From Solicoccozyma terricola (lineage: Eukaryota > Basidiomycota > Tremellomycetes > Filobasidiales > Piskurozymaceae): DNA of 64,000 bases. The notes under the pieces are model-generated. The model saw only the letters and a program-made list of their open reading frames with translations. It had not been told where the DNA came from and made no database searches. Each line of letters opens with the position of its first letter. Position 1 is the first letter of the stretch. Shown here in pieces: positions 1 through 12,134 of this stretch. A program made the position numbers and the translations under genes. The stretch lies in the NCBI GenBank assembly GCA_001600875.1, contig BCLD01000004.1, forward strand, positions 376,022-440,021. Reading direction: 5' to 3'.

Positions 1-129
1 CTTTCTGTCGGCGGTACAATAGACTTTGCGTGCGTCGAGACTCAAATCGGAGAGGATGGAGAGGAGATGGACTGTCAGCTCTTGGAGTTCGAGGAAGCCA
101 TTGGGACTGTGGACATCCCAGCATTGTGA
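1..129 (+). CDS. C-terminal end of an unidentified protein (5' truncated)
   Basis: The first frame of the window is open from base 1 to a TGA at 127-129 and reads as 42 residues of acidic, protein-like sequence ending in ...EEAIGTVDIPAL. Codon choice is like that of neighbouring genes. The rest of the gene lies upstream of the window, so neither start nor family can be given. It is taken as the tail of a plus-strand gene lying just before SIT4. It could instead be a chance open stretch. Confidence 0.4.
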   Translation, partial: LSVGGTIDFACVETQIGEDGEEMDCQLLEFEEAIGTVDIPAL

Positions 130-388
130 AGTAGACCGATCACTTGTACCAAACATACGGATATGTGGATTATGGCCCATCTCCGCCATGACGTGTCTTG
201 TCAAGATGGGGAAAGTTGAATTACGCCGATCTTTGGGCTGCTGTCGATGCTGAAGCGACCTTTGAGAACATCCTCTTCCACATCCTTCAGGTCACAGCAT
301 ATAGTCCTCGAGCAATCCCTGCATACTCGTTCGCTGCTTCACGCATACTGGAGACTAGCACCACGAGCTCAACCCCACGCTGCGCGCA
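130..388. other. Intergenic, upstream of the PP6 phosphatase gene
   Basis: About 260 bases between the stop of the truncated first gene and the SIT4 start. It must hold the terminator of the former and the promoter of the latter. I see no TATA box, repeat or convincing short gene. Confidence 0.4.
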
Positions 389-1862
389 ATGGTGTCGGCC
401 TCTCTGACAGATCCAGACCAATGGATCAGTCATGTGAGTTGTGAACCGCCTATATGATGCAGGCTTGTCTTCCCATTCTAATCTACCAGTACCTCTCCAG
501 CTCCTGCAGTGTAAACATTTACCGGAACGACAAATCAAAGCACTGTGTGCTCGCGTGAGGGATATACTGCTAGAGGAATCCAATGTTCAACCGATTTCGT
601 CACCAGTGACTGTATGCGGTGATATACATGGACAGTTCTGGGATGTCATAGAGCTGCTACGTCAGGGTGGCATGGTCCCAGATACGAGCTATGTGTTCAT
701 GGTGAGTAGAAAATGTCAACAAAATGGGCTGCGGGACGTTCCGCTGACGAGCTGTTACTTGGCTGTGAAACGATAGGGAGACTTCGTCGACCGAGGATAT
801 TATAGCTTGGAGACGTTCTCTCTGCTGATGGCTCTGAAAGCTCGGTGAGCTATTACTCGAGTCAAAACCAGAGCCACCTGGTCGCCTAATGTCATAGCTA
901 CTCCGTTGCTAGGTATCCCGACAAGGTAACGTTACTGCGAGGGAATCACGAATCACGTCAGATCACGCAGGTGTATGGATTTTATGGTGCGCCGCTTGAT
1001 CGAGTCCCTGTCGAGACTTCGATCTAATCTGGAGGGAATTCCCTCTCCAGATGAATGTCAAAACAAGTACGGCAACGCATCGGTTTGGAAAGCATGTTGT
1101 CAGGTGTTCGACCACCTAAATTTGGCTGCCGTGAGCTTATTTCGTCCAGCCTCTTAACTCCGAAATCCGCCCAACTGACGACCTTTGGCCGATGTATTCA
1201 ATCAGGTCATAGACGGCCAGATTCTCTGTGTCCATGGAGGTCTTTCACCTGATATCCGGACATTAGATCAAGTTCGAGTGATAGCGAGAGCACAGGAACC
1301 ACCTCATGAGGGAGCTTTCTGTGGTGCGTTTGGTCCGATCACGTAGTCATGCGGACGGCAAGCTGATGTCGAGGTATTCCATCAGATCTGATGTGGTCAG
1401 ATCCGGATGATATTGAGACTTGGTCAATCAGTCCACGAGGTGCAGGATGGCTGTTCGGTGGAAGAGTAACCCAAGAGGTGTGTCTAAGATTCCTCGGGCG
1501 CGCCTCGAAGTGCCATCGCTTATTCCTACGTCGCTGTTCCAGTTCAATCACGTCAATGGACTATCACTGATAGCTAGAGCACATCAGCTCGTACAGGAAG
1601 GTTATAAGCACATGTTTGACGAACAGCTTGTGACAGTCTGGTCAGCACCAAACTACTGCTATCGGTGTGGAAATGCTGCTAGTATCATGCAAGTGGAAGA
1701 CGGAGGGAAAACGAGCTTCAAGGTTTATAACGCCGCAGAGGAGAACGAAAGGGATATAAAGAACGACGCCGCAAGAAGAGTGAGTGTGTCGTCCGGTTTC
1801 GCAGAAGCTGTATTAACTCTCTTGCTCGGAACTTCCAGGGAATGCCGTCTTACTTCGTATAG
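389..1862 (+). CDS. SIT4: Serine/threonine protein phosphatase PP6 catalytic subunit (Sit4/Ppe1/PPP6C)
   Basis: Nine exons: 389-433, 501-701, 777-844, 913-986, 1051-1130, 1206-1323, 1386-1477, 1543-1779 and 1839-1862, giving 312 residues (human PP6 has 305). All phosphatase signatures are present in order: GDIHG and GDFVDRG (metal site), LRGNHE with catalytic His, VHGGLSP, WSDP, and [29 protein letters not shown] and [10 protein letters not shown] match PP6 rather than PP2A, PP4 or Ppg1. Known family role: cytosolic and nuclear dephosphorylation with SAPS regulatory subunits in G1/S progression, TOR and nutrient signalling. The start ATG is followed by a short exon, and the second exon (LLQCKHLPE) aligns with the PP6 N terminus. 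The C terminus reads MPSYFV where nearly all PP2A-group enzymes end in YFL. Confidence 0.93.
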
Positions 1863-2022
1863 CAAGATCATCACGCACGTTGCATTTGCATTTCGCGCAT
1901 CACGCGCAGGTAGAACATGTCTGGACGGAATGTAAATACAGTTGTATATCTTACGGACGCAGGGTAGAGTTTCGAAAGAAATATGCATGGTGCTACTTTC
2001 TTTCCCCATCCAAACTGGTCGC

Positions 2023-3696
<1,674 letters not shown>

Positions 3697-3778
3697 GATT
3701 GTTGTAGGTGCGGTCAAGGTCAAGGTGGGGAGGGAGGAGCCGTTGGCGATTAAACGAAGCTTGACATTTTGTGCAGAT

Positions 3779-3790
3779 CACGTGACGCGT
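3779..3790. promoter_or_regulatory. CACGTG box abutting ACGCGT upstream of KRR1
   Basis: The 12 bases contain a CACGTG E-box immediately followed by ACGCGT, about 85 bases upstream of the KRR1 start and just before a TATA-like CATATAAG. CACGTG is a basic helix-loop-helix site and ACGCGT an MBF-type site in other fungi. Use here is inferred only from sequence and position. Confidence 0.35.
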
Positions 3791-3857
3791 CCATATAAGA
3801 CCCTATGAGAAATCTAGATACAACCCGACAACCTATGTCATTACACTCTTGCAGCAC

Positions 3858-5808
3858 TCAGAAGGGCAACCCATGACGCTGCAGGTAGATAGCTACAATA
3901 ACAAGGAGCATAGCAATAAGGAATGCCAGCAATGGCATAGATACTGTGGATAGAATAGAATACAGCATCAGCGGTAGTTTCTGTTTGATCCGCGTTCTTC
4001 ACCAGATTCTAGTCACTCACGTCCTCCAAAGCTGCTAGGCACCACAATGAGCCTGACTGTGTTATCAGCACCAGCTGACACCAACATGCCGCCAGAAGGG
4101 CTGAATTTGAGGGCAGTTATCGCAAATGAATGAGCATGCAGGATTTTAAGCATGGGCTGAGATGGAATTTCAGAAATCAGACAATCGTCAATAATGGAGG
4201 TAGGTCATAGCGAAAACTCACAGCTAGCATCTTGGCTTCCAATATTCCGATACTAAGATCGGAGGACGTATAAGCGAGAAACCGCCCATCTGGACTATTG
4301 ATCAACAACAGTAAACCTTCAGCCATTGACAGATCCTAGACCGAAGCATCCCCACCAATACTCACCTAACATCGAACGTAGTGACAGGCTTCTTACCGAT
4401 CTCCCTCCTTGAGATGACGTCCCATTTACCGACCTCTGCCTCTCCATCTACATCCTTCTCTCTCCCTTTACCCTTTTCTTCCGCTGTGAGCGCATTTTTG
4501 CTTGCATTTGCTACGATGCCAAATGTAACTGCCCACGCTTTGCGACTGAAACCTCGAGATGAGGGACGCTTTTTCCCGGGTATGTTTTTGGGTTTTGTAG
4601 CGTTCAAGATGGCGTAAAGACGGAGTTTATGACCTGGGGTCTGAGTTGGCGAGAATCTGATTTGGCGCGATGCTTGAGTTTCATTGAAAGGTCGCAGGGG
4701 GACGGGGTTGGGTACTTACCGACATGCTCGGAATTCAGCGGAAACAATGTCCAGACTAGGAGGATATATCTTTTGTCTGAACTTGATAGTCGGATGCACA
4801 CTCTTCTCAATCTTGTCTAGAGTAGAAGAAGGAGGAGTGGAGATTGAGTAAAGAGCAGTTGCAGAATTGAACGTGACTGAGAGCTATAATTTATCGTGCC
4901 CCGTTCGTTCCCCGTCAGATTAGAGAACAACTATTGGCCTATCGCCTTTGGTAGAATATGCTATGCTCACCCAAAACCCATCTTTACTCCAATCAAGATC
5001 CATCAATTCACCCTCAACATCCATACCCTCCACCCCAGCTGCTATTACCTCCATATCAGGCCATGTGAGGACAGCGACTTTGTTATCTGTTGTACCAATA
5101 GCAAGGAGCGAGGCTGTCGGATTGAGGGAGGTGATTTTCTAGTGAAAATAGAGGGAAAAGAAAGAAGCGTGAGTTAGTGGGTGCATAAGAAAGCAGAGGA
5201 AAGAGAGGAAAGGGGGAGGGGGGGTTCGCGTACCTGATATGGATAATCTAGATCTTGCCATGCTGCATCAATGGTCTGCTTGGAATTCAACAATACCAAT
5301 CTGGTTCAGAACCCGCGCATACGAGATAGATCAGTACATTTCCATAACATTTCGGGGGTTTTTTTTTTCCCCTCCCCAGATCCCGAAAGGGCAACGTACT
5401 TGTTATCGGTAAATGAGAAAGCTCTACAATGATTGTTCTTCCCAGATTTGATTGAAGATTCAGTTTCATTCACTCCAGCGACAAGGAGTTGATGCTATTC
5501 GAGCGTTTTTTTGTTGTTTTTGTTTGTTTTATCGATCAGTGTAGTCAGTGCGTTGAATGAAATGGATGTTACTCACCTCTCTATCCACGGCCATCGAGGT
5601 AGGAGCGTCTTCTCCCTTCTCAAACACGAATTCATTGATGGGTGTCATTGAGACACCATCCGATGAGACTTTGCATAACGTCTATTGAACACACAATACC
5701 AATATGAAATTTATAAAAAAAGTCAGACATGAGGACCAAACCAAACCCGTGGTGACGACTCTGCACGACTCATCTCCTTTTCTTAAACCATCACAAACAT
5801 CCCACCGT

Positions 5809-5846
<38 letters not shown>

Positions 5847-6063
5847 TTATTAACACCCCCCCCCCCCCCCCCTTTTTTAAACCCCCCCAAAAACCCCCCC
5901 CCCCCCCCCCCCCCCCCCCCAACCGTCGACTTACGAGTTTATTAGCAACACCACTACGAGAAGCTCCTCCACCTCCTCCAAGAGCTAATACCTCGTCTGA
6001 GATGAAATCAAGACACGAGACGGGGAATTGAGTTGGGTGAGAGTGGTGTTTGGTTCGCGTCAT
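3858..6063 (-). CDS. SEC12: Sec12/PREB-type guanine nucleotide exchange factor for Sar1
   Basis: Multi-exon minus-strand gene. The ATG at 6063 opens a 43-residue first exon (6063-5935) containing LALGGGGGASRSGVANKL, the glycine-rich loop of Sec12/PREB that binds potassium and contacts Sar1. WD40-like segments follow, including SLNPTASLLAIGTTDNKVAVL, FDVRSPDGRFLAYTSSD and SPSGGMLVSAGADNTVRL. The last exon encodes a single hydrophobic helix, MPLLAFLIAMLLVIVAIYL, then RHGLPF and stop, fitting a cytosolic propeller anchored in the ER by one C-terminal membrane span. Known role: activates Sar1 to start COPII vesicle formation. Its first intron (5692-5934) is unusually long and carries pure C tracts. 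A GTG-initiated extension to 6351 is not accepted as coding. Confidence 0.9.
5810..5920. repeat. Homopolymer C tracts inside SEC12 intron 1
   Basis: Three pure C runs (5810-5846, 37 nt; 5856-5872, 17 nt; 5894-5920, 27 nt) separated by short A/T stretches. They lie wholly inside the 243-nt first intron of SEC12. The pre-mRNA would carry G runs here. Lengths of such runs are unreliable in most sequencing, so a true tract of different length or a gap-filling artefact are both possible. Confidence 0.8.
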
Positions 6064-7606
6064 CGTTTTTGGGAAGAAACCGGGAAGAAAGGGGAGATGA
6101 GATGAGGATTGGGTGCAGTGGAAGATAGTATTGGGATGTTTCCGGTGGGAGGAGGATGTGAGTAGGGAGCGGTGGTTGTGGTGACGGTGGTGTGGGAGTG
6201 GTGGTGATGGTCGTTGTAGGTCGGGTGTCTGACGAATAGGTGCGGATGTGTTTTGTCGCGTGGCAGGAGTGAGTGGCGAACCGGGTGGCGAAACTATTCT
6301 CAAACGGGGTATTCGAACCTCCCCATCTAGGTCATTTCTTCTCTGAGCCACACTTGTTGAGATTCAAGTGTCAGAGGGGCATGGGGGAAAGGATAGGTAT
6401 CACTTTTGGGAATGCCATTTCATTTCATGTTGCTTCGCGCAAGAGTGCTGCTGGGCAGTGCAACGATTGAGCGTGATTAGAGCAATGATTCGGCCAAAGT
6501 TTCGGTGGTGGAGTGGGTCTTCCCTTGTCAATGATTTGACATGGATACACATCATTGCCATGTCAAGAGTCGTACAACGAGTGACATGGGGTTAAAAACT
6601 TGATCATGATCCCAATCTGCCAGTTGATAACTCGTATCCGAGAAAAGGGCAAGATGATGATCCCGGAATGATGGGAATGGTAGGGAGATGATTGGATTGG
6701 ATTGAATTGGATTGGATTTGTCTTCAACTAGAAGATCGACATTGCTTGTGAAACAATGTAATCAGTAACGGATTCAGGTTTGCATAGGATACAAACCAAG
6801 GCTGCTTCTCAAAGACCAGAAATATTCATAAGAACCGTGTCTGAAGCCGAAACTCGCCCGAGGGCAGGTAAATAAATGTATTGCTCGTCTCCTACCTGCA
6901 TATCCGAATCTCGACTCTTGAATTGGATTGGCATGAATAGCTGAATGGGTTGGCCTGGATACCACCACCACCACCCCCCACCTCCCCCCACCCCACCCCT
7001 CCCCCCCACCACCCCACCACCCCCACCTGCGGCTGCAGTCGGCTGAGCTGTGCCCCTCGCCTCGACCACGTGCGGGATTATTGAATTGGGCGGGCGGGCG
7101 TCCTGGTGTGCTCCCGGCCCACTCGCACAGAGCAGGTATCCCCCATCCTCCCTGGCCAGACCACATTCACTCCTATCCCACCAACCCTGCCAACACAAAT
7201 CCATAACACCACTCTTATATCGACCTCTACCCAGGCCCTAAAACACCCCGTCTTCCCATTCAAGTCTCCTCCCACCCCCACCCCAACTCCCGTTTTTGGC
7301 GACGTATTTCATCCGACCGAGCGTGCCGTGCGTGCGGGATATCGAAAACCCCGATATCCACCAAACAAAAACATCCCCCCCCCCCTCCCAAACAATACCA
7401 ACTCTCCCTCCGAATGATATTACCGGTATCCTGAGAGTACCCTCCCCGCCTTTCCTTCACCTACTCAGACCTTCCTCTCCTCCTCAATCACTCCTCGGGC
7501 CTCACCGACGTAACTTCGGGGAATCCGTCCGGCTCCACTGTACATCCCGCACTTCCCGTCCCCACCGACTACTCAACGCACAGGAATAGGAAGAAAGTGG
7601 GACATC
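6064..7606. promoter_or_regulatory. Divergent intergenic region between SEC12 and the GATA factor gene
   Basis: 1.5 kb with no convincing gene. It holds an ATTGG-rich repeat block (about 6690-6719), a strongly strand-asymmetric CCA/C-run block (about 6960-7026), a CACGTG near 7067, a (C)10 near 7377, and a pyrimidine-rich leader before the GATA start. Open frames on either strand are low-complexity and lack ATG starts. Long upstream regions are common for transcription-factor genes. Confidence 0.5.
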
Positions 7607-10600
7607 ATGGACGGAGAAGAAATACCGGCGAATGATATATCGACAGCTGAGCGTGGTCGAAAGAGAAGTTCTCTTACTTTGAGAGGTGAGTTGGCTCGAT
7701 GATCGTCCAGTCTCGGAGGCATCATAATAAGAACCCCAGCCAATGTTCTGACCGTTCTCCCATTCCGTCTCGCTATACCAGTGACAGCTCAAGTATCCCA
7801 TTCTCCTTACTCGCCATATGCACGTACCACCCACAATCAACGACACCAATCTGATGCTCAGAAATCCCAACAATCTCAAATAACATCTCTATCAACCTCC
7901 ACATCAACCTCTACCGACGTCGACGTCGACGTCGACTCTCTCACTCTCCCTTCCTCTGGATCTCCATCTCAATCATGGATAACCTCTACAGACCCATCTA
8001 ACCCAACCGCTTCCACCGACGACACGTCAGAAGACACTTTCGAGGTTGATCCACTCACAGAATCTCCATACGCATATGCAGATTGTGACCCTACGATATC
8101 GGCGTCTCGGTCCGGGTCTGGAACGTCTGGATCAGATTCAATATCAGCTTTTGAAATGTTCTCTCCAAGTTTAACTGGTGAATCGTCGCTCTTTGGGTCA
8201 ACGAGTGCGCTTGGCGGCGGAGGTGGTGGTGGTTCTGCCTCGTTCCTCAGTTGGGATCAACCTGTAGCTGAAGATCAAGAACTAGCTAGCAGCAAGACAG
8301 GTGGCCTACCATCTTCATCTGGATCATCTTCTGAAGCCAACACCCCTCTATCTCCCGATCATCTTGGTGAGAGTAGTCTCTTTGGATTACCGATGGATAT
8401 CGTTTCATCCAATTGGTCTCGAGCTGGCCTTCCCCGAAATGGAATCAATAGGACAGGCTCTGTTGGTGGAATGTCGATGTTGGGTGCTGATATGCGAGGA
8501 ATGGATATTGGGAGGGGATATGGCGATACGTTCAATTACGATCTCTCTAATGGACCGTTTGCATCCGAGTCCGTCGATTTCGAGGGTATCTTTGCGGAAG
8601 ATGGGGTCGCTAGGAAAATGGAAAATGATACCATGTTGAGGAGTGATAGATTGTCGTCGATCGTCACACCTAGAATGAGTGCTCATGCTCTCAACGCACC
8701 ACTGCATATCGAGGATCTTATTGGAGAGCTCGATGATAGTGGAGACGCGACGGTCTTGGCTTCGGGTGGATCGACGACAACAGGTAGACAGACCCGCATC
8801 GCGAACGGGTTGAATAATGAATCTCACATGATCAATCGAAACAACAACTGGCCAAGCTCGACGACCTCATACGACGCTATAAGTGTACCATTCTCATACA
8901 TGGCTCCGGATATCTCCCTATCCCGCGCGATGAGCGCTGGACCTTCGACATTCGCATCACTCGTTCGACCGGGTATGCAGGACAGTACCGCGTTCTCAGC
9001 TCCTCCGCTCACCCAACTCAATTACCTAGCAAGTACAAGTCCGGAGGTTGCAAAGTCGGTGTTGAGGAATCGAGGTATGCTGGACGCGGTCGATCCGTCG
9101 GTATTCGGCGGTGGTCCACTGAATGGGAAGAAACGTCTATCCGACCCTGATGCTGGAAGAATGTCGTCGCCGGAGCCAGTGGAGGATTCTGAAGATGAAG
9201 CTGTGGATAAAGATGACCCGCCCTCGGCAAAACGACCACAGGACAACCAGCGAAATCTGCGAGCTCCACCTCTCAAAACGATCAAACTCGTACCCCCAAT
9301 GCTCGCTTCCTCGCGTGATAAGAGATCGACAAAGAAAACACCCCTGCCACCACCAGCCTCTACCTCCGATCTCAAAGGCCCATCCGCATTCCCATCTCTG
9401 CTCACCGATCTCAGCAAGTACAAACCTGGTGACGGAATCAAGCCGCTTGGTCGTGGTTTCAGTAAAGGTAAAGAGGATGCTATTCCCGGTGCTTTCTTCG
9501 AATGTGAAAACTGTGGAGAAACGAAAACGCCGCTTTGGAGAAGGAGTGAGAAAAATGAATTGTTATGTAATGCGTGTGGGCTGTATGTGCGGACTGTGAG
9601 TGTGGAAAGGCGAGCCATATGAAAACCAGTCTTTCGCTGGTCTGATATGCTGCTTACTCCACAGCACGGCGAACATCGACCGATCCAACAAGCAAAGGCG
9701 AGTCGTGACAAGAGGACTACGGTTGGTGGTGAAACAGGGGATTGTGAGTTTACGACGCGGCTAGTCACTTCGAGCGGAAAGGGGCTGAATGTTGCCTCAC
9801 TGGTCCAACCACCGCCTCCCAGATTCTCACAGAAAGCGAAAGTCACCTTGTGAGAATCTTGATCAAATCAATCGTCTTACATCCGACCGCATGCTGACTG
9901 CTTCCGGTTACCAGACTATTGCGCGTCATGCAAGAGTAAGACTGCGGAAAGCCGAACTGTCTCTTGTACCGACTGCGAAGCCGTACGCCGTCGCAAAGTG
10001 GACAAAGAGCACAAGAGCGCGAGCGGTTCTCAAGAATCTACCTCGGGGAATGGGCCATCCGAAGCTCAAACGCCTGCGCAACAAACGCCATTGACTAACA
10101 ATTCCGACGCATCTAAGTCGCCTATCATGTCGGTTGGTGGTCGTCGCGGCAAACAGCCTCCCGGAGCGGGCCGTCAGTTACCACGCGGTGCATCGACGGC
10201 GTCTCCACCTACGCAATCCAACCAACTCATCGCTCCACCCCCTCCCCAACCCCCCGCTGAATCGCCAAAGAAGATCACACTAAAGATGCGATGGTCTTCG
10301 GAAACTACCAGCACGAATGAAGTGCCTAGAGCGAACCCGAAGGAATTGGAAAACCCGCAAGACGCGGCGACGACATACACCAAAAATAAGAAAGGGTCCC
10401 TCCCCACTGGGCAACACATCGAGTCGGCGGCGCATGGGACACCCAAAAGACGACGCACGTCCGCTTCTACGATGTCAGCGATGCTACCCTCCATCGTCAT
10501 CGAGTCGGACGATGAAGCATTGCCTACAACAACGCCAGAGAGGAGACGAAAGCGAGTGGAGAGCCTGGCAGCGGTGCCGGAAAGCGGGACGATCGATCGA

Positions 10601-10660
10601 CCGATCCGTGCTCCACGACGCACGCAGAGTATCTCGGTGGTGGTGTCAGGAAATATCTAG
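7607..10660 (+). CDS. GATA-type zinc finger transcription factor
   Basis: Four exons (7607-7685, 7782-9595, 9665-9743, 9915-10660) encode 905 residues. The N-terminal 600 residues are low-complexity Ser/Thr/Gly/Asp-rich, with a DVDVDVD run and poly-Gly. The zinc finger starts near residue 600: CENCGETKTPLWRR, then LLCNACGLYVRTHGEHRP, a C-X2-C-X17-C-X2-C GATA finger whose basic tail is split by intron 2. After intron 3 comes a second cysteine cluster (YYCASCKSKTAE, SCTDCEAVRRRK). The C terminus is basic and disordered. GATA factors bind WGATAR in the nucleus and in fungi control nitrogen use, iron, light response or morphology. No PAS domain is seen, so it is not a WC-2 type. Which GATA paralogue it is cannot be said. 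Confidence 0.88.
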
Positions 10661-10750
10661 TACCTAGTTGATGGATGCGTAGTTGTAAATGAAAAGCTGG
10701 AATGTTTTGTTCTATGTTGTAGTATACAGTGAAGGATGAGAGATATATGA

Positions 10751-10776
10751 GACCGTAGACCGTAGACCGTAGACCG
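10751..10776. repeat. Tandem heptamer GACCGTA, 3.7 copies
   Basis: Perfect direct repeats of GACCGTA lie 90 bases beyond the GATA gene stop and about 180 bases upstream of the COX8 start. They could be a slippage product or a clustered binding site for COX8. Confidence 0.7.
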
Positions 10777-10955
10777 CTCTGGCCATGGGCCGGGCGTGAC
10801 ACCAGGAATAAGCGGGTGGACGCGCTCCGAGATGTCCCGGCTCGTTGAGATAGACAGGTAGATGTACATCGTCGAAGCACCGTCACCTGCATTCACAACC
10901 ACCTACCTCCCCTTCACATACACCTCCAGCACCGCCCCCACCACCTCTCACAACC

Positions 10956-11548
10956 ATGTCGCTTCTCCTCCGATCATCCGTTCGCGCTGCCCGCCAAATC
11001 CCGTCAGCCACTGCGCGACGAAACGTCCACTTCGAGAACGTAGTCGGCAAGGTGCGTACGGAGCTTATGTCAATGCCGTCTTGACAGAAGAGCAAACGCC
11101 AGTGGGCGGCTCCAATCTGGCATCAATATCTGATAATTACCCCCTTGTTCACCAATTACAGACTCTTCCCTTCAACGTCGAGCACAAAGTCGGCATGGCC
11201 ATCAAGGTGTCAACCTACTTCGTTATTGGATTCGGTCTTCCATTTGGTGCGGCTGCATGGCATCGTGAGTGTTTGGCTGTGATATTATATTGAAGTAGAC
11301 GAGAGTGTCGCGAAGGGAGAATCATGGGCGAGTTCGCCCTGTTGAGAGAATAGGACCTACTTAGCTCAAGAGCTTCCGCGCTGGGGGACGAGAAGTGCTT
11401 GGGGACTTCAACGAGGACGTCGTGCGGCTGTTGAGAGTTGAGGTTTCAGCAAAAATGATGTAGTGGTGATAATAGGTCCTTCACAGTTACTGACGTCTCA
11501 CTGATCTCTCGGTCTACAGTCAAGAAAGGTGCTGGTGCCGCCGTTTAA
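10956..11548 (+). CDS. COX8: Cytochrome c oxidase subunit Cox8 / COX7C-like
   Basis: Three exons (10956-11051, 11162-11264, 11520-11548) encode 75 residues. The N terminus (MSLLLRSSVRAARQIPSATA) is an Arg/Ser-rich mitochondrial presequence. The mature part contains GKTLPFNVEHKVGMAIK followed by one hydrophobic segment (STYFVIGFGLPFGAAAWHL) and a basic end. This matches the COX7C/yeast Cox8 pattern of an LPF-x-V-E/N-K motif before a single transmembrane helix. Known role: small nuclear-encoded structural subunit of complex IV in the inner mitochondrial membrane. The second intron is long (255 nt) for this genome. Confidence 0.88.
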
Positions 11549-11582
11549 ATCTTGGTGGAAAGAAAAAATATCAGGATTGTAT

Positions 11583-11840
11583 CTACATGATGGCATGACG
11601 TACCACTACAATGAAAGCTTTTCGGTGTCCGTATCGATGGAGCATCGTCACGACGTCAAGCTTGGGCTTGTATTCCCCGTTGTCTAGCGACTGATGTGCT
11701 TTGGGGCTAAAGCACTGCTCGATTTTCGCCGTCAGCGATTGCAGTGTGTCTCCGATACCAAGTGTTGATGCATAGCTTGGTATTCTATTATTCCTGTTGG
11801 TCAGCATCGGCAATATAAGAGAGCATTCGTTACTGAACAT
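11583..11840 (-). CDS. Possible small hypothetical protein (weak)
   Basis: An uninterrupted ATG-initiated frame of about 85 codons lies between the converging COX8 and UBC8 genes. The C-terminal part reads like protein (IGDTLQSLTAKIEQCF, YKPKLDVVTMLHRYGHRKAF). No domain is recognised, and the opposite strand is also partly open. It may be 3' UTR of either neighbour. The remaining bases 11841-12134 show nothing. Confidence 0.25.
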   Translation of the reverse strand: MFSNECSLILPMLTNRNNRIPSYASTLGIGDTLQSLTAKIEQCFSPKAHQSLDNGEYKPKLDVVTMLHRYGHRKAFIVVVRHAIM

Positions 11841-12134
11841 ATCGGTGGGTTGTGTTGAGGCTATTACATTCTCATTACGAGTACAAGGTTGGGGATAAAG
11901 AAAAAAACGAGAATGCAATTGTAATGCCGGAAGATGTAAAGTGGAGAGTAACGGTAGAGGATGGTGGAATGATGTGAAGTGAGTGAATGGAAGAGGATGA
12001 GAGTGAAGTGTGGGTGTGACGAGGCGGAAAGAAAATGCTGGATGGAAGGGAACCGAGAGACGGGGACGACGTCCTTGAGATTTTGTCTAATAACGACTGA
12101 GACCTTGCTCCTCTCCTCGTTCATGAAAACCCAA

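Noticed and set aside
5810..5920. CRISPR, telomere or simple coding interpretation of the C tracts
   Set aside because: No spaced repeats or telomere unit; the Gly-run protein it would encode is an artefact of an intron.
6064..6351. N-terminal extension of SEC12 beginning at 6351
   Set aside because: It has no ATG (GTG start) and is His/Pro/Ser low complexity; the ATG at 6063 gives the normal short lead before the GGGGG loop.
9022..9846. 274-codon minus-strand open frame across the GATA gene
   Set aside because: It is antisense to the zinc finger exon, is low in complexity and matches no family; the plus strand carries the conserved GATA finger.
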